Below, in pieces: positions 53,158 to 61,894 of a stretch of DNA of 64,000 bases (position 1 is the first letter of the stretch; each line of letters opens with the position of its first letter). The notes beneath the pieces were generated by a model. The model was not told where the DNA came from. It did no database searches and worked only from the letters and a program-made list of their open reading frames with translations. The position numbers and the translations under genes are program-made. Where the stretch lies: contig NZ_CP113977.2 of NCBI RefSeq assembly GCF_026870175.2, forward strand, positions 3,906,001-3,970,000. Direction: 5' to 3'. This DNA is from Flavobacterium aestivum. Its GTDB lineage: Bacteria > Bacteroidota > Bacteroidia > Flavobacteriales > Flavobacteriaceae.

Positions 53158-53625
53158 ATGCAATCAAAGCTTAACATCACTGAATTTAGAGAAAAATTAA
53201 AAAACTCTACAAAAATTGGACACCCTCAAATCAAAACTAATACTCCACTTAATTTGTTTTTTTTCGATTCTTCAAAATCTTTTTATGGACGTTACAATGA
53301 CTCAACATTCTATCTAACTTTAAATTTAAGAATTACTCATAGTTCATACCTCATAAAAGGGAATTATAAATTTGTGAATAAAAAACTTCAAATTCAATAT
53401 GAAATTTTTCCGAAATTTAAATATCAAAAATATTTTTTACTATTATGGTTAGTTTGTGGAATTGGTATGATAGTTTATATCAATCTTACATTCGGTAACA
53501 AAAACAATGTAATGATATCAAATCTTTTTTTATTACTAATGTTAACCTTTGGAAGTTTAAATTACAAGTTTAGTAAAAGAATTATAGAACAGAAATTTAG
53601 AAAAACATTTGAAATTTACACGTAA
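53158..53625 (+). CDS. Hypothetical membrane protein
   Basis: This 155-residue protein has a soluble N-terminal region (about 1-95), two membrane helices (about 97-113 and 118-135) and a basic tail. I recognise no family. It is preceded by 220 bases of AT-rich DNA following truncated site 6 and followed by a truncated site 7. Confidence 0.6.
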   Translation: MQSKLNITEFREKLKNSTKIGHPQIKTNTPLNLFFFDSSKSFYGRYNDSTFYLTLNLRITHSSYLIKGNYKFVNKKLQIQYEIFPKFKYQKYFLLLWLVCGIGMIVYINLTFGNKNNVMISNLFLLLMLTFGSLNYKFSKRIIEQKFRKTFEIYT

Positions 53626-53636
53626 AAAACGACCAG

Positions 53637-53675
53637 CCTATAACAACTACTACAACGGATTTGAGCAATTGGCGA
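53637..53675 (+). repeat. attC-like half site 7
   Basis: Only the left part remains: CCTATAAC box, then TACTACAACGGATTTGAG. It is joined abruptly to the AraC unit, suggesting loss of the right half by rearrangement. Confidence 0.6.
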
Positions 53676-53700
53676 CACCCTACAAACTTTGAGCAGACAT

Positions 53701-54576
53701 ATGCAAGAAACAAACAAAATACCCGACAGTTTACAAAACGACAAGTTGAAGATAAAGATTAATTCGGACGAAAATCCTTATCACTCTGTTGATATTCAGC
53801 AAAAAATCTATCAACCACGCAAACTAACTTCGTATTTCATCGTGTTTATTGAAAGCGGCTCTATTACCTACAATTTAGATTTGCAAGACATCACACTTAC
53901 AGATGGACAATTGCTTTTCGGTATGCCCAATCAAGTTTTTACACCGCCCTATAAAGCAGACAATCTTAAATACTTCAAGGTATTATTTGATGAAAATACG
54001 TTAGCATTGCTGCCACAGCAATTTCCTTTTTTAATCAACCCATTAAACTCGCAAACAATAATTTTTGACAACGCTGCAAAGCAAAGGGTAAAAAAGAGTT
54101 TTGAAATTTTAAATCAAATACTTCACGTAGACAAACATCCAACAGACACAGAAATAGTATTGGCTTACCTAAACTCACTATTGGTAGAATTGAACAGCGC
54201 CTATTTCAAGAACAAAGAACCAATCAATATTTTAAACACTAACCTTTCAAAATTTATTGAGTTCAAGTTAGCGGTAGAAACACATCTTACAGAGCAACCT
54301 TCTGTGAATGCAATAGCCGAAAAATTGGCCTTAACCACCAACAGTTTATATCGGATTGTAAAAGAATATTCGGGAGTTTCGCCTAAAGATTTTTTTACCA
54401 ACCGTTTAATAATAGAAGCACAACGAAAACTGCATTATTCAAATCTTTCAGTAAAAGAATTAGCCTATGAGTTGGGCTTTAATGACCCAGACTATTTTTC
54501 ACGCCTTTTCAAAAAATGCACAGGAAAAAGCGTAAGTGAAGTTTTAGAAACTCGGCAAGATTTGTCAAGAGAATAA
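53701..54576 (+). CDS. AraC family transcriptional regulator
   Basis: This protein of about 291 residues has an N-terminal cupin-like sensor (about 25-120) and a C-terminal double HTH (about 185-285: VNAIAEKLALTTNSLYRIVKEYSG and ELAYELGFNDPDYFSRLFKKCTG). The ATG at 53701 is preferred over an upstream TTG. It lies 68 bp upstream of an SDR gene that it probably controls, so regulator and target share one unit. Confidence 0.85.
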   Translation: MQETNKIPDSLQNDKLKIKINSDENPYHSVDIQQKIYQPRKLTSYFIVFIESGSITYNLDLQDITLTDGQLLFGMPNQVFTPPYKADNLKYFKVLFDENTLALLPQQFPFLINPLNSQTIIFDNAAKQRVKKSFEILNQILHVDKHPTDTEIVLAYLNSLLVELNSAYFKNKEPINILNTNLSKFIEFKLAVETHLTEQPSVNAIAEKLALTTNSLYRIVKEYSGVSPKDFFTNRLIIEAQRKLHYSNLSVKELAYELGFNDPDYFSRLFKKCTGKSVSEVLETRQDLSRE

Positions 54577-54644
54577 ATTGATTTGTCCATCTTCTCTGTT
54601 TTTTAGCAATCTACTTTTGCTTCATTAATTTAAAAACAGAAAAA

Positions 54645-55430
54645 ATGAATTCACAGAATCACGATCACAAAATAGAGAATAATAAAAATGTGAGCAAATC
54701 AGCATTAGTGACAGGAGCCAACAAAAGCATTGGCTTTGAAGTGGCGAGGCAACTTGCTCAAAAAGGAATTTATGTTTACCTCGGAAGTCGTAATTTAGAA
54801 AACGGTTTAGAAGCCGTTACTAAATTAAAAGCGGAAGGCTTAAACAATGCAGAAGCCATTCTGCTTGACATTACAGATGATAAATCTGTAGAAAATGCCC
54901 GTGCAGAAATTGGCAAGAAAACAAAAACGTTGGACATACTTATCAACAATGCAGGCATCTATGGCGGCTACCCACAAGAAGCTCTTAATACAACTATAGA
55001 CCAGTTCAAAGCAACATACGATGCAAATGTTTACGGAGTGGTAAGAGTCACGCAGGCATTTATTGATTTATTGAAAAAATCATCTGAACCTCGTATTGTA
55101 AATGTAAGCTCAAGTCAAGGATCTATTACTTTGCACAGCGACCCTTCATACAAATATTACGATTACAAAGGAGCCGTTTATCTTTCTTCAAAATCAGCAA
55201 TGAATATGTACACAGTTGTTTTGGCATACGAACTAAAGGATAGTAACTTCAAAATAAATGCTGTTTGTCCCGGATATACAAAAACGGATTTCAACGGTCA
55301 TCGTGGACCTGGGAACGTTGAAGATGCTGGAAAAAGAATTTTAAAGTATGCTTTGATTGACAAAAACGGGCCTACCGGAAAATTCTTTAGTGAAGAAAAT
55401 AATCCTGTGACTGGAGAAATTCCTTGGTAA
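54645..55430 (+). CDS. Short-chain dehydrogenase/reductase
   Basis: This 261-residue classical SDR has TGANKSIGFE (nucleotide loop), LINNAGIYGG (NNAG), NVSSSQG (catalytic Ser) and YLSSK (Tyr-x3-Lys), then PGYTKTDF. It is probably NADP-dependent because of SRN after strand 2. The substrate is not known. Pair with the AraC gene upstream. Confidence 0.88.
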   Translation: MNSQNHDHKIENNKNVSKSALVTGANKSIGFEVARQLAQKGIYVYLGSRNLENGLEAVTKLKAEGLNNAEAILLDITDDKSVENARAEIGKKTKTLDILINNAGIYGGYPQEALNTTIDQFKATYDANVYGVVRVTQAFIDLLKKSSEPRIVNVSSSQGSITLHSDPSYKYYDYKGAVYLSSKSAMNMYTVVLAYELKDSNFKINAVCPGYTKTDFNGHRGPGNVEDAGKRILKYALIDKNGPTGKFFSEENNPVTGEIPW

Positions 55431-55461
55431 CAAAAACATACTAACCTTGGAGAAAACAACG

Positions 55462-55510
55462 AACCGCTAACAGGTATTGCCAAAAGCGGGGCTGAAGTGC
55501 AAAATTCAAG
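55462..55510 (+). repeat. attC-like half site 8 (different subtype)
   Basis: CCGCTAAC (55464-55471) followed by AGGTATTGCCAAAAGCGGGG, an arm unlike the other sites. The right half is missing; the sequence runs into a terminator. Confidence 0.5.
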
Positions 55511-55527
55511 TGTAGTTTTTCAATATA

Positions 55528-55561
55528 AAGAAAGCCTCGCAATAATTCGGGGCTTTCTTAT
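55528..55561 (+). terminator. Intrinsic terminator after the SDR cassette
   Basis: AAGAAAGCCTCG pairs with CGGGGCTTTCTT (one G-T pair) around an eight-base loop. Confidence 0.8.
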
Positions 55562-55619
55562 GAAAACTAAATTTGGCATGGTACTATTTCATATTAACCC
55601 ATTTTTCTAAATAAGCATT

Positions 55620-55850
55620 CTTTAACTAAATCACCTCTTTAAGTTGGTATGTCCACAACTGCAAAACCACTAAAATATACATTACGTAAGCAGGAAAAGT
55701 TTACAAAAAACAAAAAGCTCTCTTGATTATTTATAATAAAAAGAATATTTATATTTGTTTGATAGCCATTACAAAATAGCGACAATCACACCTTTTTTTA
55801 GATGGTTTGTAGCTACTTTGTAGCGAGCATATACAAGTTGGTGGCAATTT
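55620..55850 (+). repeat. Promoter-bearing repeat, copy B
   Basis: Closely related to copy A over the -7 box (TATATTTG, 55750-55757) and hairpin region, with a longer shared 5' part with copy C (from ctttaactaaatc). It ends in GTTGGTG (55837-55843), a cassette-junction-like box. The hairpin outer arm is broken by a lost base. It leads into the first serine hydrolase. Confidence 0.75.
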
Positions 55851-55892
55851 TGCGAGACATCTCACCTACATTAATTAACAAGAAATAAAAAA

Positions 55893-57281
55893 ATGAAATT
55901 AACAATTACAATCGGACTTCTTTTAATTGGACATCTTACATTTGGACAAGACAGAATTCAAAAAATTGACAGTTTACTCAATTCTCTTTATTCAAAAGAG
56001 AAAATCAATGGAAATTTTCTAATTGCAGAAAAAGGGAAAGTTATTTATAGCCATAGTTTCGGACTTGCAAACGAAACAACAAAAGAAAAGTTGAACGAAA
56101 ATTCTATTTTTGAATTGGCATCTTGTTCAAAGCAGTTCACTGCTATGGGGATAATGATACTTAAAGAAAAAGGGAAGTTGAATTTAGACGATGACATCAA
56201 TAAATACTTACCCGAACTTTCTTTTTATAAAGGTGTAACAGTAAGAAACTTATTGAATCATACCGGAGGTCTGCCAGACTATATGCAGCTTATGGATAGT
56301 TTATTTGACAAATCTAAAATTGCCACTAACAAAGACATAATTAATATATTTAGTAAACATCAACCAAAAATATTATTTGAGCCAAATACTAAATGGGAAT
56401 ATAGCAACACGGGCTATGCATTATTGGCATCAATAATTGAGAAAGCATCGGGTTTGACATACGCTGAATATCTAAACACAGCTATTTTCCAACCGTTGAA
56501 AATGAAAAATACCTTTGTGTACACTCGTAGATTATCGCCAAAGAAAATTGACAATTATGCTTTTGGTTATGTTTACTCAGATAGTTTGAAAAAATATGTT
56601 TTACCAGACGAATTGAAAGAAACTAACATCGTTATTTGGCTTGATGGTATTGTTGGAGACGGAACAGTTAATTCAACTGTAAAGGATTTATTAATTTGGG
56701 ATAGAGCATTATACACCAATAAATTACTCACAAAAGAGGGAATGGCAGCAGTTTTTGAACTAGCAACTCTGAAAGACGGAGCTAAAAGGAATTATGGTTT
56801 TGGTTGGGGAATTGAAGACAATGCTGATTTTGGAAAAATTGCAAACCATAGTGGCGGTTGGCCAGGTTATGTAACTTTTATCGAAAGACATATTACAAAT
56901 GATAAAACAATAATAATACTTCAAAATCACAATAACGTTACAATTCCCTCAAAATCAATTAGAAGTATTCTGTATAATAAACCATTACCAGTGCAAAAAA
57001 TCAGAAAAGAAATTAGTATTACACCTGAAGAACTTCAAAAGTTTGTTGGGACTTATAAAGTTGAAAAAGATTTTGAAATCAAAATTTCATTAGATAAAGA
57101 CCAACTATTTTCACAATTGACAGGACAAAATACGTTCCCGATATTTGTAGAAAGTGAAATGTTATTTTTCTATAAAGTAGTAGATGCACAAATTCAGTTT
57201 GAAAAGAACGAAAAAGGAGAAATTTCAAATTTGTTTTTATTACAGAATGGAAATAAGATAGAAGCAAAACGGACGAAATAA
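55893..57281 (+). CDS. Secreted serine hydrolase, class C beta-lactamase-like family
   Basis: This 462-residue protein has a signal peptide (about 1-18, ending HLTFG) and the beta-lactamase/transpeptidase fold with SCSK (Ser77, Lys80), YSNTGY and HSGGW as the three active-site motifs. A C-terminal barrel-like domain (about 375-462) is added. Such proteins are mostly D-Ala peptidases or esterases; a resistance role should not be assumed. It sits behind promoter repeat B and is followed by complete attC-like site 9. Confidence 0.87.
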   Translation: MKLTITIGLLLIGHLTFGQDRIQKIDSLLNSLYSKEKINGNFLIAEKGKVIYSHSFGLANETTKEKLNENSIFELASCSKQFTAMGIMILKEKGKLNLDDDINKYLPELSFYKGVTVRNLLNHTGGLPDYMQLMDSLFDKSKIATNKDIINIFSKHQPKILFEPNTKWEYSNTGYALLASIIEKASGLTYAEYLNTAIFQPLKMKNTFVYTRRLSPKKIDNYAFGYVYSDSLKKYVLPDELKETNIVIWLDGIVGDGTVNSTVKDLLIWDRALYTNKLLTKEGMAAVFELATLKDGAKRNYGFGWGIEDNADFGKIANHSGGWPGYVTFIERHITNDKTIIILQNHNNVTIPSKSIRSILYNKPLPVQKIRKEISITPEELQKFVGTYKVEKDFEIKISLDKDQLFSQLTGQNTFPIFVESEMLFFYKVVDAQIQFEKNEKGEISNLFLLQNGNKIEAKRTK

Positions 57282-57285
57282 AAAC

Positions 57286-57448
57286 TGCCACCAACACACG
57301 CTACAAGCAATTTGGGCATTTGGCTAAATGGAAAAATGGTTTGTATTTGGATGATTTGCTTCGCCTGTTCACTATCGCTCGGGTGGCAAATCCGAAGAAT
57401 AGGCTTAATTTGGTCCCAAACCCGCTGTATTAACAGGACGTTAGCAGA
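57286..57448 (+). repeat. attC-like site 9
   Basis: GCCACCAAC (57287-57295) at the start and GTTAGCAG (57440-57447) at the end. It has the 40-base apex 57353-57392, which differs from that of site 6 at one position. About 160 bp, complete. Confidence 0.7.
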
Positions 57449-57478
57449 AAGTTTACAACAACCGCAAACAATACGAAA

Positions 57479-58018
57479 ATGAAATCAATAGTTCAAAATT
57501 TAAGAGAGGATAAAAACTTAACCCAAACCGAACTTGCCGAAAAAAGTGGTCTTTCGTTAAGGACAATTCAAAGGATTGAAGCAGGAAATATCCCAAAAGG
57601 ATTTACATTAAAAGCACTTGCAAATGTCTTTGAAACTGAACCTAAAAAACTACTTCCTTCCAAAGAATTTATAAAACTTGATAGAGCAAAATTGATTAAT
57701 TTTTCAAGTTTAATGGGACTTATAATCCCTTTTGGAGGAGTTATATTCCCTTTGATTTTGACCTACAAAACAAACGACCCAAAAAACAGAGAACTTGGAA
57801 AAAGTATAGTAAGTGTTCAAATACTAATAGCAGTTGCACTCTCTGTTTCACAAATCCTAAGTCCATTTATTCAAAAAGGATTATCTCTACATTTTCCGCT
57901 TTTTATACTTCCGTTATTATTAATTATTTGCCTGAAATTATTGGTAGTTATTATAAATGGCAATAGTTTAAACAACAAGAATGATTTACATAAAAACCTA
58001 AAAATTAATTATTTATAA
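57479..58018 (+). CDS. Xre-type HTH protein with C-terminal membrane domain
   Basis: This 179-residue protein has an N-terminal HTH (NLREDKNLTQTELAEKSGLSLRTIQRIEAG, residues 7-36), then three membrane helices (about 77-95, 108-127, 135-155) of the DUF4870-like kind. Membrane-tethered HTH proteins of this type are common in Bacteroidota; the signal is unknown. It shares a cassette unit with the next gene, which has its own promoter. Confidence 0.8.
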   Translation: MKSIVQNLREDKNLTQTELAEKSGLSLRTIQRIEAGNIPKGFTLKALANVFETEPKKLLPSKEFIKLDRAKLINFSSLMGLIIPFGGVIFPLILTYKTNDPKNRELGKSIVSVQILIAVALSVSQILSPFIQKGLSLHFPLFILPLLLIICLKLLVVIINGNSLNNKNDLHKNLKINYL

Positions 58019-58032
58019 ATCATGTCAGGCAA

Positions 58033-58060
58033 TTGACGTAAAAATGGCGTATTACTTTTG
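58033..58060 (+). promoter_or_regulatory. Promoter for the aspartyl-protease-like gene
   Basis: TTG (58033-58035) and TACTTTTG (58053-58060), 17 bases apart, 45 bp before the start. Confidence 0.55.
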
Positions 58061-58105
58061 TAAAGAAATTGTTTTCAAATTTAGAAGTTTGCAAAAAAAT
58101 AATTT

Positions 58106-59017
58106 ATGAAAGTTTTAAAGAAAATTGTACTGACATTATTGGTCGTTTTAGTTTTAGCTATGCTTGGCGGCTATATTTATTTTGACCAAAAATTCACTCC
58201 AGAAAAAAATTATTTGACGGTAAATAATGAAAGTGGTTTTATTCCATTTAAGTGGTTGGGTTCTGAAAAAAATGCTTTGTTGCTTCCTATACATTTTTCG
58301 AGCGACACAATAACTTATTATTTGCAATTTGACACAGGTTCGCCTTATACTGTATTTTACTCAAGTTCAATTAAAAAAATCAGACAAGCAATTATAAATA
58401 AAAGCCTTGTAAAAACTTCTTTCTATATTGGAAAGACAAAAATTACTTCCGATAAATTCAAAATTTATAATCACGGAAATGACAATAATAATGATTCACT
58501 AAAAATAATTGGGACTATTGGAGCTGATATTTTAGAAAACAGAAAAACAATCATCAATTTTAAAGAAAATTATATTGCAATAAATTTATCTAAAGTGCCC
58601 TCTCGATTTCAATCCAAACTCTTTGATTTCAAGTTCAAAAAAAGAAAAATCATCGTTAGAGGTTTTTTAAAAGGACAAGAGGAAAATTTTTTATTTGATT
58701 CGGGTACAAGCTCTTATGAGTTATTAACCAACAAAGAAGTATGGAAAAACTTGAAACTAACTAACTCAAAAATTGACATTGAAAAATCACAATCTTGGGA
58801 TAAAGTTTTAACTACATATACAGCTAACTGCAACCAAAAAATACAATTTGACAACCACGAAATACAATTAAATAATGTCACTTATGTCGAAGGATTTTCA
58901 CAAGTTCAATATTCAATGATGAAATTTTCAGGTATGACGGGAATGTTGGGCAATAAAATATTTTTAAACAATAGTTTATATATTGACTGTACACAAAACA
59001 AAATGGGAATTGAATAA
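58106..59017 (+). CDS. Retropepsin/pepsin-like aspartyl protease family protein
   Basis: This 303-residue protein has an N-terminal membrane anchor (about 7-25) and two Asp-[Thr/Ser]-Gly motifs: QFDTGSPY (Asp76) and LFDSGTSS (Asp198). The spacing of about 120 residues with hydrophobic strands before each, and GTIGADIL between, looks like a two-lobed aspartic protease in one chain rather than a homodimeric retropepsin. It is probably exposed outside the inner membrane. No pro-segment is obvious. Confidence 0.72.
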   Translation: MKVLKKIVLTLLVVLVLAMLGGYIYFDQKFTPEKNYLTVNNESGFIPFKWLGSEKNALLLPIHFSSDTITYYLQFDTGSPYTVFYSSSIKKIRQAIINKSLVKTSFYIGKTKITSDKFKIYNHGNDNNNDSLKIIGTIGADILENRKTIINFKENYIAINLSKVPSRFQSKLFDFKFKKRKIIVRGFLKGQEENFLFDSGTSSYELLTNKEVWKNLKLTNSKIDIEKSQSWDKVLTTYTANCNQKIQFDNHEIQLNNVTYVEGFSQVQYSMMKFSGMTGMLGNKIFLNNSLYIDCTQNKMGIE

Positions 59018-59024
59018 AAAAACC

Positions 59025-59040
59025 TTCTGCTAAAAGCTCC
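59025..59040 (+). repeat. attC-like remnant 10
   Basis: TTCTGCTAAAAGC is complementary to the right box of site 9 (GTTAGCAGAAAG) with few mismatches; only the left box remains before promoter repeat C. Confidence 0.45.
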
Positions 59041-59047
59041 CAATATA

Positions 59048-59257
59048 CTTTAACTAAATCGCCACTTTAAGTTGTTATGTCCACAGCTATAAAAACAACT
59101 AAAACAGACATTCACCTGAGCATAAAAAGTTTACAGAAAAATAAAAAGTATTTTTAATTATTTGTAATAAAAAGAATATTTATATTTGTTTGATAGCCAT
59201 TACAAAATAGCAACAATCACACCTTTTTTTAGATATTTTGTCGCTATTATTTTAGAA
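59048..59257 (+). repeat. Promoter-bearing repeat, copy C
   Basis: Shares the 5' part with copy B and the core with A and B, including -7 box TATATTTG (59181-59188) and the hairpin region, but the right end diverges after TTGTCGCTA and lacks a junction box. It leads into the second serine hydrolase. Confidence 0.72.
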
Positions 59258-59287
59258 CGCCCCATAAACGATAACAACAAAAAAAAA

Positions 59288-60607
59288 ATGAAAACGACAC
59301 TCTTAACAGCATTACTTTTAACATTAGTTCAAATCGGATTTGCTCAAACAAATTTTGATAAAACAAAATTGGACAATTACTTCAATGCACTTGAAGAGAA
59401 CAATAAGTTTATGGGAAGTGTTGCCGTTTCAAAAAACGGAGAAATCATTTACACAAAATCAATCGGATTTGCAGACGTTGAAAAAAACATTAAAGCAACC
59501 AAAAATTCAAAATACAGAATTGGTTCAATTTCTAAATCATTCACGGCAGTTTTGATTTTAAAAGCAGTTGAGAAAAAAAAGTTAGACCTAACCCAAACTA
59601 TTGACAAATGGTTTCCAACAATCAAAAACGCAAAGAAAATATCTGTAAAACATTTACTTAGTCATAGAAGCGGAATACACAATTTCACAGACGACAATGA
59701 CTATCTGACTTGGAACACACAACCAAAGACAGAAAAAGAAATGCTTGAAATTATAGCAAAAGGCGGCAGCGATTTCGAACCAGACAGCAAAGCAGAATAC
59801 AGCAACTCAAACTTTGTGCTTTTGACTTACATTCTAGAAAAAACTTTTTCAAAATCGTATTCTGACTTATTACAAGAACATATTGTGAAGCCGCTTGGTT
59901 TAACAAATACTTATGTTTTTGGAAAAATCAATACAGCCAACAATGAATGTAAATCATACAACTTCGCAGGAACTTGGAAGGCAGTAACCGAAACAGACTT
60001 TACAATTCCGTTAGGTGCAGGGGCAATAACTTCCACGCCAAGTGACTTGACAAAATTCGCGGATGCCTTGTTTGGAGGAAAACTTTTAAAACCTGAAAGT
60101 CTCGAAATAATGAAAACCATTAAAGAAGGTTACGGAATTGGTTTATTTCAAATGCCTTTCCATGAAAAGATTGGCTATGGACATACAGGCGGAATTGATG
60201 GTTTTAGTTCTGTTTATTCACATTTCGCAGAGGACAAAATTTCGTATGCTTTAACCACAAACGGAACAAAACTAAATATGAACGATATTTCAATTGCTGT
60301 TTTAAGTGCAATTTACGACAAACCTTATGACATACCTGTTTTCACGACTTACAACTTGACTTCGGAGGATTTTGATAAGTATTTGGGCGTTTATGCTTCC
60401 AAAGAAATCCCATTTAAAATTACAATTACAAAAGATGGAAACTCTATAATCGCACAAGGCACAGGGCAACCAGCATTCTCTCTTGAAGCAACAGAAAAAG
60501 ATAAATTTAAGTTTGACCAAGCAGGAGCAAAATTTGAATTTAATCCTATAGACAAGACAATGATTTTATCACAAGACGGGGGACAAATTAAATTTACAAA
60601 AGAATAA
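59288..60607 (+). CDS. Secreted serine hydrolase, class C beta-lactamase-like family (second)
   Basis: This protein of about 439 residues has a signal peptide (cleavage near FAQT, residue 20), SISK (Ser80, Lys83), YSNSNF and HTGGIDG, and a C-terminal domain. The ATG at 59288 is chosen because a longer frame from 59186 would start inside the promoter repeat and hide the signal peptide. It differs clearly from the first serine hydrolase, so the two were probably acquired separately behind similar promoters. Confidence 0.87.
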   Translation: MKTTLLTALLLTLVQIGFAQTNFDKTKLDNYFNALEENNKFMGSVAVSKNGEIIYTKSIGFADVEKNIKATKNSKYRIGSISKSFTAVLILKAVEKKKLDLTQTIDKWFPTIKNAKKISVKHLLSHRSGIHNFTDDNDYLTWNTQPKTEKEMLEIIAKGGSDFEPDSKAEYSNSNFVLLTYILEKTFSKSYSDLLQEHIVKPLGLTNTYVFGKINTANNECKSYNFAGTWKAVTETDFTIPLGAGAITSTPSDLTKFADALFGGKLLKPESLEIMKTIKEGYGIGLFQMPFHEKIGYGHTGGIDGFSSVYSHFAEDKISYALTTNGTKLNMNDISIAVLSAIYDKPYDIPVFTTYNLTSEDFDKYLGVYASKEIPFKITITKDGNSIIAQGTGQPAFSLEATEKDKFKFDQAGAKFEFNPIDKTMILSQDGGQIKFTKE

Positions 60608-60610
60608 AAA

Positions 60611-60628
60611 CAGCACCCAACATCGGCA
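60611..60628 (+). repeat. attC-like remnant 11
   Basis: Only a left-box-like CACCCAACATCGGC remains after the stop of the second serine hydrolase. Confidence 0.35.
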
Positions 60629-60663
60629 ATTATACAGCTCGAAATAAAAAACAAACAAAAAAA

Positions 60664-61308
60664 ATGGCAACAAATTTACCCTATATGGTTTCGTCTGGAA
60701 CCTTGACAAAAATTCTTAATAAAATCTGTGACGCTTCAATTCCTGAAAATTTTAATGGAGATTTTTTAGGGACTAAACTTGGTTTTCCCGGAGGAAATCA
60801 AAAAGCTTTTATCCCTTGGGCTAAGAAATGTAAACTATTGGGAGAAGATGGAGCGCCAACACAACTATATAAAGACTTTAGAAATCCTACTCACAGAGGT
60901 GCTTCAATGGCTTCAGCTTTAAAAAAAGGTTATGAAGAATTATATGTGCGAAATGAATATGCACACGATTTAAGTAAGCCGGATTTTATAAAATTAGTAA
61001 CTGATACGACTGGACTGGCGCACGATAATCAAACGGTAAAAGCAATAGTGAATTCCTTTACTAATGCTAAAGAATTTGCCGACTTTGAAAGTGACTTAAA
61101 AAGAGAAGATAATAGTACTCAAACTGAAAAGATAAAAGAAATTAAATTAGATATTGAAACAAATGATTCTGTACAAAGAGCAAGTCGCAAAAGACAAATA
61201 GATTTAGGAATTAATTATACAATTAATTTAGTCTTGCCAAAAACTGATGATCCAGCTATTTATAATGCTATTTTCAAATCGCTTAAAGAAAACTTGTTAA
61301 ATGAATAA
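60664..61308 (+). CDS. DUF5343 family protein
   Basis: This 214-residue protein fits DUF5343: LPYMVSSGTLTKILNKI, FLGTKLGFPGGNQKAFIPWAKK and LYKDFRNPTHRGASMASALKKGYEEL, resembling a small winged-helix-type fold. It overlaps the HEPN gene by eight bases, so they are translationally coupled, and is probably the antitoxin or DNA-binding partner. The function of the pair is inferred. Confidence 0.75.
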   Translation: MATNLPYMVSSGTLTKILNKICDASIPENFNGDFLGTKLGFPGGNQKAFIPWAKKCKLLGEDGAPTQLYKDFRNPTHRGASMASALKKGYEELYVRNEYAHDLSKPDFIKLVTDTTGLAHDNQTVKAIVNSFTNAKEFADFESDLKREDNSTQTEKIKEIKLDIETNDSVQRASRKRQIDLGINYTINLVLPKTDDPAIYNAIFKSLKENLLNE

Positions 61309-61891
61309 TCAACAAGACCAATTATCAAAAATTAAATTATTTGCTCTTGCCAATTCATTGACAGAAAATGAACTTGATAAAATCGAAAATGAATTTGATT
61401 TAAATTTAGGGCGAATAGAAAAAAAAGAAGTTCAAGCAAAAAGTTACTATTTGCAATTTAATTCTGATTATAGAAAAGAAGCACGAATGATGGCTCAACA
61501 CTACGAAGTTTTTTATTGTTTAGAAAAATCTATTAGAAGTTTAGTTGTCGAACTAATGTTTGAAAAATATGGAGATAATTGGTGGGATAACGTAAAAGAA
61601 GAAATTCGGAAAGGTGTTGATTTGAATATTAAACGTGAAGAAGAATCAGGTTTTACAATTCGCTCAGAGGAAAAAATAGATTATACGACATTTGGAGAAT
61701 TAAGCCAAATTGTTACCGGCAATTGGGAAGCTTTTGAAACTCTTTTCAAAAGAGGACAAAGATCTTTTCAAAAGATAATGACAAATTTAAATCAATTAAG
61801 AGGACCAATAGCTCATTGTTGTCCTTTAGCAGAAGATGAAATCGTTAGATTAGAACTAACAGTAAAAGATTGGTTCAGAATAATGGAATAA
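61301..61891 (+). CDS. Swt1-type HEPN domain protein
   Basis: This 196-residue protein has a C-terminal helical domain (about 55-196) resembling the Swt1 HEPN family. The RGPIAH segment (Arg167, His172) is an R-x4-H motif, the catalytic signature of HEPN ribonucleases. A charged coiled segment precedes it. Coupled to DUF5343, it is a good candidate for the effector of a two-gene toxin-antitoxin or abortive-infection unit. Nuclease activity is inferred. Confidence 0.75.
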   Translation: MNNQQDQLSKIKLFALANSLTENELDKIENEFDLNLGRIEKKEVQAKSYYLQFNSDYRKEARMMAQHYEVFYCLEKSIRSLVVELMFEKYGDNWWDNVKEEIRKGVDLNIKREEESGFTIRSEEKIDYTTFGELSQIVTGNWEAFETLFKRGQRSFQKIMTNLNQLRGPIAHCCPLAEDEIVRLELTVKDWFRIME

Positions 61892-61894
61892 AAA

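Noticed and set aside
55893-60607. Antibiotic-resistance beta-lactamases
   Set aside because: The motifs define the broad serine hydrolase family; most members are peptidases or esterases and no resistance-specific feature is visible.
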